Below, piece by piece: positions 32,259 through 36,668 of a stretch of 36,668 nucleotides of DNA. The notes beneath the pieces were generated by a model. It saw only the letters and a program-made list of their open reading frames with translations, was not told where the DNA came from and did not search any database. The number at the start of each line of letters is the position of its first letter. Within the stretch, counting starts at the first letter, position 1. The position numbers and the translations under genes are program-made. Where the stretch lies: contig CAIFEB010000023.1 in assembly GCA_903789375.1 (NCBI GenBank), positions 1 through 36,668 of the forward strand, read 5' to 3'. This stretch comes from an uncultured Eggerthellaceae bacterium (GTDB lineage: Bacteria; Actinomycetota; Coriobacteriia; Coriobacteriales; Eggerthellaceae).

Positions 32259-33214
32259 CGGCAGCGTGGCAGACGCAGCAGAACGAAATCGAAGACCAGC
32301 AGATTGGCGCGACGAAAATCGCAGGCCAGCAGGTGAAGTCGGGAGAAACCGCTGGTGCGCAGGCGAAAGCGGCAGGAACCGCCGGTGCGCAGTCGAATGC
32401 GGGTCAAATCGCTCGCAGCCACGCGGAAGCGTCTCGCGCGCCGCGTCGCACGAAGAAGCGCGCCGTCCGCCTGGACGATCTGCTCATCGAGCGGGGCCTG
32501 GCTGCCGACCGTGCGGAGGCTTTGCGCTGCGTGCTCGCACATGAGGTGAAGGTGGGCGACGTCTTCGCCACGAGCGCCGCGCAGAAGGTCGCGCCCGACG
32601 CGGACGTGCAGGTCAAAGGCAAGAAGAAGTACGTGTCCCGCGGGGGATTGAAGCTCGAGGGGGCACTGCGGGCATTCCATCAGGACGTCAGCGGCCTGCG
32701 CTGCATCGACATCGGCTCGTCGACGGGCGGGTTCTCCGACTGCCTGCTGCAGGCGGGCGCCGCGGCGGTGGCCTGCGTCGACGTCAACTACGGCCAGCTC
32801 GCGTGGAGCGTGCGGCAGGACCCGCGCGTCACGGTGTTCGAGCGCACGAACATCCGCACGGCCGACCCGGCAGCGCTCGGCGCGCCGTTCGACGTGGCGG
32901 TTGCGGATTTGAGCTTCATCGGTCTGGCGCGGCTCGCGGGCGTGTTCGCACGGCTCGTAGGGCCGGGCGGCGTGTTCATCGGCCTGGTGAAACCCCAGTT
33001 CGAAAGCGCACATGACGAGACCGACCATGGCGTGGTGCGCGACGAGGGCGTGCGCGTGCGCACGGTCGAAGAGGTCGAGCGGGCGCTTCAGGCGGCGGGG
33101 TTCGCCGTTGACGGCGTTATCGAGTCGCCCATCACCGGCGCGAAGGGCCACAACGTGGAATACCTCGTGCGCGCCGTGCGCACGGACGCCCCGACGCCCC
33201 TTGCGTTTTCCTAG
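32255..33214 (+). CDS. tlyA: TlyA-family ribosomal RNA 2'-O-methyltransferase
   Basis: Methylates cytidines in 16S and/or 23S rRNA; in mycobacteria loss gives capreomycin resistance. 319 residues. The S4 RNA-binding domain begins at RLDDLLIERG (72-81); SAM loop IDIGSSTGGFSDCLLQ. The catalytic tetrad K133-D218-K246-E302 has exactly the spacing I recall for M. tuberculosis TlyA (K69-D154-K182-E238), so the enzyme is intact and the N-terminus is 64 residues longer. That extension is built of 10-residue repeats. GTG start inside the PIN stop codon (GTGA), so it is coupled to the antitoxin-PIN pair. The usual actinobacterial neighbours nadK and recN are absent. Its stop shares CTAG with convergent crcB. 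Confidence 0.93.
   Translation: MTAAWQTQQNEIEDQQIGATKIAGQQVKSGETAGAQAKAAGTAGAQSNAGQIARSHAEASRAPRRTKKRAVRLDDLLIERGLAADRAEALRCVLAHEVKVGDVFATSAAQKVAPDADVQVKGKKKYVSRGGLKLEGALRAFHQDVSGLRCIDIGSSTGGFSDCLLQAGAAAVACVDVNYGQLAWSVRQDPRVTVFERTNIRTADPAALGAPFDVAVADLSFIGLARLAGVFARLVGPGGVFIGLVKPQFESAHDETDHGVVRDEGVRVRTVEEVERALQAAGFAVDGVIESPITGAKGHNVEYLVRAVRTDAPTPLAFS
32261..32410 (+). repeat. Five 30-base tandem repeats coding the TlyA N-terminal tail
   Basis: Units start at 32261, 32291, 32321, 32351 and 32381. They encode AAWQTQQNEI, EDQQIGATKI, AGQQVKSGET, AGAQAKAAGT and AGAQSNAGQI: ten residues each with Gln always at position 4 and Ile or Thr at position 10. Similarity is highest between units 4 and 5. 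A sixth, decayed unit may follow (ARSHAEASRA). Confidence 0.8.
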
Positions 33215-33627
33215 CGCGCAGGCAGCACCGCGTGCGCGAGCGCACGCCCCAGCACGATGAATCCCAGGCACACGACCAGCGTGAGCACCAGGTTGAGCGT
33301 ACCCGTGCCCGCGGCGCCGCTGTCGAACAGGCTCACGGTCTCCAAGCTGAACGTGGACATGGTGGTGAATCCGCCAAGTACGCCCGTCGTGGCGAACGTC
33401 TTCCACAGCGCAGCGTTGGGGCTGTCTGCGCCTTCGAATACGACGGACAGAAATCCCATCGCGAAGCAGCCGATGACGTTGGCGAGGAACGTCGACAGCG
33501 GGAACGGGTAGATCGGGTTGGACGCGGCGAACGCATGGGCCACGCCGACGCCGGTCAGATAGCGCAGCGTCGCGCCGCAGGCGCCGCCAAGGGCGACGGC
33601 GCCGATTTCCGGGAGCAAACCGAGCAC
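33211..33627 (-). CDS. crcB: Fluoride channel CrcB/Fluc
   Basis: Small dual-topology fluoride exporter, 138 residues, four membrane segments. Signatures: LGGACGATLRYL (13-24), STFLANVIGCFAMGF (45-59) and GVLGGFTTMSTFSLE (82-96), the pore motif with the Phe/Thr track. GTG start with GGAAAAGAG about 11 bases upstream on the minus strand. Gram-positive bacteria often carry two adjacent crcB genes; here there is one, which would work as a homodimer. No fluoride riboswitch is recognisable upstream. Its TAG stop overlaps that of tlyA. Confidence 0.93.
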   Translation of the reverse strand: MLGLLPEIGAVALGGACGATLRYLTGVGVAHAFAASNPIYPFPLSTFLANVIGCFAMGFLSVVFEGADSPNAALWKTFATTGVLGGFTTMSTFSLETVSLFDSGAAGTGTLNLVLTLVVCLGFIVLGRALAHAVLPAR

Positions 33628-33733
33628 GTTGACATCTCTTTTCCGGTAAAGCGTTGGGGAAGGGTGGGTGACGATGAGGGGAGCCGATCGCGCGCAGGAG
33701 ACGCACGGCCGCGCGTGCGCACGGACGAACCGT

Positions 33734-33801
33734 GCGGAAAAGCTGTACGGATTGACCCCCGGGAGAGCCGTACGGAAAATCCGTCCGGGAAAGCCGTACG
33801 G
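33734..33801. repeat. Three tandem units with CCGTACGG cores
   Basis: Units GCGGAAAAGCTGTACGGA (33734-33751), CGGGAGAGCCGTACGGA (33760-33776) and CCGGGAAAGCCGTACGGC (33786-33803) are spaced 25-26 bases apart. Two carry the perfect 8-base palindrome CCGTACGG. Further GCACGG/CGTGCG variants lie at about 33704-33735. It is in the non-coding gap between crcB and the DUF711 gene, downstream of that gene's terminator. Confidence 0.65.
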
Positions 33802-33816
33802 CCGCGCGGGCGCATG

Positions 33817-33846
33817 AAAAGAGGGCCCCGCGCGAGGACCCTCTTT
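33817..33846 (-). terminator. Rho-independent terminator of the DUF711 gene
   Basis: On the minus strand AAAGAGGGTC pairs with GGCCCTCTTT (one G-T pair), ends in TTTT, and starts 14 bases after the stop codon. Confidence 0.88.
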
Positions 33847-33859
33847 GATTGCGCGCCCT

Positions 33860-35224
33860 CTAGTTCTTGAGCGAGTTGATGGGGGCGGGGATGCGGCCGC
33901 CGCGGTGGGCGAACACGCTGCCGGCGAACCCGTTGACGGGCATGACCGGCGCGTATCCCAAAAGCCCGCCGAACTCCAGCCGGTCGCCCGGCTTCTTGCC
34001 GATGGCGGGGATCAGGCGCACGGCGGTCGTCTTGTTGTTGATCATGCCGATGGCGCATTCGTCGGCGATGATGCCGAAGATGGCGTCCTGCGACGTGTCG
34101 CCCGGGATGGCGATCATGTCGAGGCCAACCGAGCACACGCTCGTCATGGCTTCGAGCTTCTCGATGTGCAGCGCGTCGTTTTCGGCCGCGCGGATCATGC
34201 CGGCGTCCTCGGATACGGGGATGAACGCGCCGGACAGGCCGCCGACGGACGACGACGCCATGACGCCGCCCTTCTTCACGGCGTCGTTGAGCATGGCGAG
34301 CGCCGCCGTGGTGCCGGGGCCGCCGCACATGCCCACGCCGATGTCTTCCAGGATGTTGGCAACGGAATCGCCGGGCTCGGGCGTGGGGGCAAGCGACAGG
34401 TCCAGGATGCCCTTGGCCACGCCGAGGCGCTTCGACGCCTCGCGCGCCATCAGCTCGCCTGCGCGCGTGATCTTGAAGGCCGTCGCCTTGATCGCTTCGC
34501 TGATCTGGGTGAAGTCGGCGTCCTCGGGCATCTCGGACAGCACGGCGTGCACGACGCCCGGGCCCGACACACCGACGTTGACCACCTCGTCGGCTTCGCC
34601 CGAGCCGTGGAACGCGCCGGCCATGAAGGGGTTGTCTTCCACGGCGTTGCAGAACACCACGAGCTTGCCGGCGCCGATGCAGTCCTGATCGACCGTCTTC
34701 TCGGCGGCGTCCTTGATGATGCCCGCCATCTGGTACGCGGCGTCCATGTTGATGCCGGCGCGCGTCGAGCCGACGTTCACCGACGAGCACACGAGCTCGG
34801 TGGCGGCCAGCGCGTCGGCGATGGAGTTCATGAGCTTCAGGTCGGATTTCGTGGCGCCCTTCTGCACGAGCGCGGAGAATCCGCCGACGAAGTCGACGCC
34901 CACCTCGTGGGCGGCCTTGTCCATGGCCACGGCGACCGGGGTGAGGTCCTCCTCCTGCACGGCGGCGCAGACCTCGGCGATGGGCGTCACCGAGATGCGC
35001 TTGTTCTTGATGGGGATGCCGTATTCGCGCTCGAGCTGCTCGGCGGTGGGCACGAGCTGCTCGGCTGCGGTGGTCATGCGGTCGTAGACCTTGCGCGCGA
35101 CGTCGTCGACGTGCAAGTCGGAGCACCCGCGCAGGTTCAGACCGAGCGTGATCGTGCGGATGTCGAGGTTCTGCTGCTTGACCATCGCCATGGTCTCGGC
35201 GACTTCGGCAGGGGTGATCTGCAT
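33860..35224 (-). CDS. PFL family protein (DUF711 / UPF0210)
   Basis: 454-residue member of a conserved family of unknown function, distantly related in fold to pyruvate formate-lyase barrels. Start at 35224 ([15 protein letters not shown]) with AAGAAGG upstream on the minus strand. Typical segments: [75 protein letters not shown] and a Gly-rich end [14 protein letters not shown]. Family full length. Usually a small ACT-domain protein (UPF0237) is encoded directly upstream; the 531 bases upstream here hold no such gene. No membrane segments. Confidence 0.92.
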   Translation of the reverse strand: MQITPAEVAETMAMVKQQNLDIRTITLGLNLRGCSDLHVDDVARKVYDRMTTAAEQLVPTAEQLEREYGIPIKNKRISVTPIAEVCAAVQEEDLTPVAVAMDKAAHEVGVDFVGGFSALVQKGATKSDLKLMNSIADALAATELVCSSVNVGSTRAGINMDAAYQMAGIIKDAAEKTVDQDCIGAGKLVVFCNAVEDNPFMAGAFHGSGEADEVVNVGVSGPGVVHAVLSEMPEDADFTQISEAIKATAFKITRAGELMAREASKRLGVAKGILDLSLAPTPEPGDSVANILEDIGVGMCGGPGTTAALAMLNDAVKKGGVMASSSVGGLSGAFIPVSEDAGMIRAAENDALHIEKLEAMTSVCSVGLDMIAIPGDTSQDAIFGIIADECAIGMINNKTTAVRLIPAIGKKPGDRLEFGGLLGYAPVMPVNGFAGSVFAHRGGRIPAPINSLKN

Positions 35225-35284
35225 GGAAACCTTCTTTCGGAAGCGTTGCCACGACACGCGCGCCGCGCGTCGTTTTTCGTGATC

Positions 35285-35293
35285 AGTCTAGCA
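35285..35293 (-). promoter_or_regulatory. Candidate extended -10 promoter of the DUF711 gene
   Basis: Reads TGCTAGACT on the minus strand (TG-C-TAGACT), about 60 bases before the start codon; no -35 match. Confidence 0.4.
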
Positions 35294-35568
35294 AAGGCCC
35301 CGGGCTGGCGTGGCGGTATGCGCTGGCGTCCGCCGAATGCGCACGGAGTCCGCTCATTCGGCCGTCCCGTCTGAATGGGTTCGGATTTCGCGGCGGGTGC
35401 GTGTGGGCGAAGGGGCGAGCTGGCCGTTGCGAGCGCAGGATGGTGCGCGGTCGCGTGCGTGGCAAGGGCGGGTGCCAGCCGAACTCCGCGATTTCGTATG
35501 CGCTGGTTTACGTATTCGTTACGGAGGGCGCCGGCAGGCGTTGCGTCCCGGGCGTCCGCTCACTAGAA

Positions 35569-35598
35569 TGCGATAATCAACACGTTGTTCAATAATCG
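35569..35598 (+). promoter_or_regulatory. Candidate TetR promoter with overlapping operator
   Basis: TGCGATAAT (35569-35577) is an extended -10. It overlaps an imperfect inverted repeat CGATAAT (35571-35577) / ATAATCG (35592-35598), six of seven bases pairing, with CAAC-AC-GTTG inside. Position suits autorepression. Confidence 0.4.
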
Positions 35599-35755
35599 TC
35601 GTGCTGTTGAAGAACGGTCGTTTGCGCAGCCTGCGCTTGCCGAAAGCAACGGTTCGGCGGGGCGCCGCTGCCGGAAGGGCGCTGTGCCACCGGGAACATG
35701 CGGCAGGGCGCGCGGCACGCCGTTCGCACGACAGCTGGGGAAGGGAGAGGCCTCG

Positions 35756-36490
35756 ATGCAGACGAAGGCGGTGCTCGACGAGCCCACGGCGAGCGGTGCA
35801 ACCGCGGCCGCGCTCGCACCTGCGCCCGGTGACGCATCCGTCGCGGGCACGGCGTCCGCGTACGTGCGCGACGAAGCCGCAGCCGAGCGCCCGACGGAGG
35901 ACCGGCGCATCACGCGCACCAAGCGGGCGCTGCGCGGCGCGCTCATCGCGCTCATGGAGGAGCGCGGGCTCGACGCCATCACGGTCAACGACCTGTGCGC
36001 CCGCGCCGACATCAACCGCGGCACCTTCTACAACCACTACCGCGACAAGGACGATCTGCTGGCCGTCCTCGAAAACGAGGTGCTCGCCGATCTGGACCGC
36101 TACCAGGTGCAGATGGCCGATCTCAGCCTGCCGGTCGTCATGGCCTGCCAGAAGCTCGGCCGGCCGTTGCCGCTGCTCGTGTCGCTGTTCGAATACCTCA
36201 AGGACCAGGGCGATTTCCTGCACGCGGTGCTCGGCCCGGGCGGCGACGGCGGCTTCGGACCGCGGTTGCGCGACTCGATCTGCACCAACCTGGTGGAGTC
36301 GATTCTGCACGAGCGCTACCGCGACAACCCCACGCCGTTCGTGCGCTACTACGTTTCGTTCTTCGCGTCGGCGTATCTGGGCGTCATCGAACGCTGGATC
36401 TGCACGGGCATGAAGGAATCGCCGCAGGAGATGGCGCTCATCTCGCTGCGTCTTCTGTTCATCAAGCCGGGCGAGCGCATCGAGTTGTGA
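35756..36490 (+). CDS. TetR/AcrR family regulator
   Basis: 244 residues from ATG 35756, which follows GGGAAGGGAGAGG. Residues 10-47 are Ala-rich and variable. Helix-turn-helix: ITRTKRALRGALIALMEERG (52-71), then ITVNDLCARADINRGTFYNH (75-94), typical TetR DNA-binding helices. The C-terminal part (YYVSFFASAYLGVIERWICTGMKESPQEM in segments) matches the TetR_C_7/DhaS-like ligand domain. In this subfamily the regulator commonly sits before a YhgE/Pip-type or MMPL membrane protein; the next gene starts 63 bases on and may be that target. Ligand unknown. Confidence 0.9.
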   Translation: MQTKAVLDEPTASGATAAALAPAPGDASVAGTASAYVRDEAAAERPTEDRRITRTKRALRGALIALMEERGLDAITVNDLCARADINRGTFYNHYRDKDDLLAVLENEVLADLDRYQVQMADLSLPVVMACQKLGRPLPLLVSLFEYLKDQGDFLHAVLGPGGDGGFGPRLRDSICTNLVESILHERYRDNPTPFVRYYVSFFASAYLGVIERWICTGMKESPQEMALISLRLLFIKPGERIEL

Positions 36491-36553
36491 TGCCGCCGGC
36501 CGCCGATGGACGCACAGGTTCGTTTTTCAGACAAACAAGCAAAGGGAAAAGCC

Positions 36554-36668
36554 ATGACTGATATGAAGAACACCGAAGCGGGCACGCAGACTGCGGGCGC
36601 GGCCGCCACGGGAACGGGGCAGACGACCGCCGCCGCGCAGCCGGCAGCAACACCGGCGACCGCCACGC
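36554..36668 (+). CDS. Start of an unidentified gene, cut by the window end
   Basis: ATG at 36554 with AAAGGGAAAA upstream; 38 codons are visible: MTDMKNTEAG then an Ala/Thr/Gln-rich stretch with no stop before the edge. The low-complexity start resembles the tails of Rel, CDF, TlyA and TetR here, so no domain can be named. From its place behind a TetR gene it may encode the regulated membrane protein. Confidence 0.55.
   Translation, partial: MTDMKNTEAGTQTAGAAATGTGQTTAAAQPAATPATAT

Larger units (their letters stand above)
35225..35755. other. Divergent region between the DUF711 and TetR genes
   Basis: 531 bases without a supported gene. The DUF711 promoter lies at 35285-35293. From 35300 to 35560 it is GC-rich with no clear signal. 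The TetR promoter/operator lies at 35569-35598, followed by a leader of about 170 bases. The TetR reading frame stays open upstream to about 35585, but no ribosome site supports an earlier start. Confidence 0.55.

Noticed and set aside
33628-33859. Fluoride riboswitch upstream of crcB
   Set aside because: I looked for the conserved GGCGATGG...CTGATGACGCC-like pattern on the minus strand and did not find it; the region is a repeat patch instead.
1-36668. CRISPR arrays, insertion sequences, prophage or attachment sites
   Set aside because: No regular spaced repeats, transposase or integrase motifs, or tRNA-end duplications were seen; the tRNA-Leu 3' end is not repeated elsewhere in the window as far as I can tell.

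Overview
The window is GC-rich, gene-dense, chromosomal core DNA with no phage, insertion sequence or CRISPR array. Gene content mixes actinobacterial traits (a septum-initiator gene next to ppx/gppA, strong G/C at third codon positions, many Ala-rich tails) with Firmicute-like ones (SufU, a RecJ-Rel-hydrolase cluster, DUF711/PFL, a Zn-dependent phospholipase C family protein, a DinJ-type antitoxin). This fits class Coriobacteriia, probably an Eggerthellaceae-like gut anaerobe. That placement is inference from gene content; no marker gene was compared.

Layout. 1-4.1 kb: septum-formation initiator, Ppx/GppA phosphatase, tRNA-Leu(UAA), a polyprenyl diphosphate synthase and a cytoplasmic protein with two peptidoglycan-binding repeats. 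4.2-7.2 kb: leuC-leuD-leuB (small archaeal-type isomerase), with two hairpins before leuB. 7.5-9.3 kb: a Uup-like ABC-F ATPase. 9.3-15.4 kb: a complete iron-sulfur assembly locus, with an IscR/Rrf2-type regulator divergent from sufC-B-D-S-U. 15.8-22.6 kb: a RecJ exonuclease that carries a RecQ-like helicase in the same chain, overlapping a bifunctional (p)ppGpp synthetase/hydrolase, then a glyoxalase-II-like hydrolase. 22.7-24.8 kb: a PhoU-like DUF47 protein and a cation-diffusion-facilitator exporter with a manganese-type metal quartet. 25.1-28.4 kb: an iron-dependent alcohol dehydrogenase, a carboxymuconolactone-decarboxylase/cupin fusion and, convergent, the phospholipase C family protein. 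28.7-31.1 kb: lysC-asd; lysC has a clear internal start for a separate beta subunit. 31.3-33.6 kb: a DinJ-like antitoxin, a PIN-domain protein and tlyA, joined by 4-nt start/stop overlaps, facing a fluoride channel gene. 33.7-36.7 kb: a repeat patch, a DUF711 gene, a TetR regulator and the start of a further gene.

The metabolic blocks are leucine synthesis, the shared trunk of lysine/threonine/methionine synthesis, Fe-S cluster assembly (needed by LeuCD) and isoprenoid chain synthesis. The Rel enzyme is the stringent-response enzyme. Five promoters on both strands look like extended -10 promoters (TGn directly before the -10 hexamer) with poor -35 boxes. Several proteins carry long Ala/Gln/Thr/Pro-rich N-terminal tails. 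Most worth a second look are the RecJ-helicase chimera, the antitoxin-PIN-tlyA coupled unit with its two repeat arrays, and the lysC internal start.
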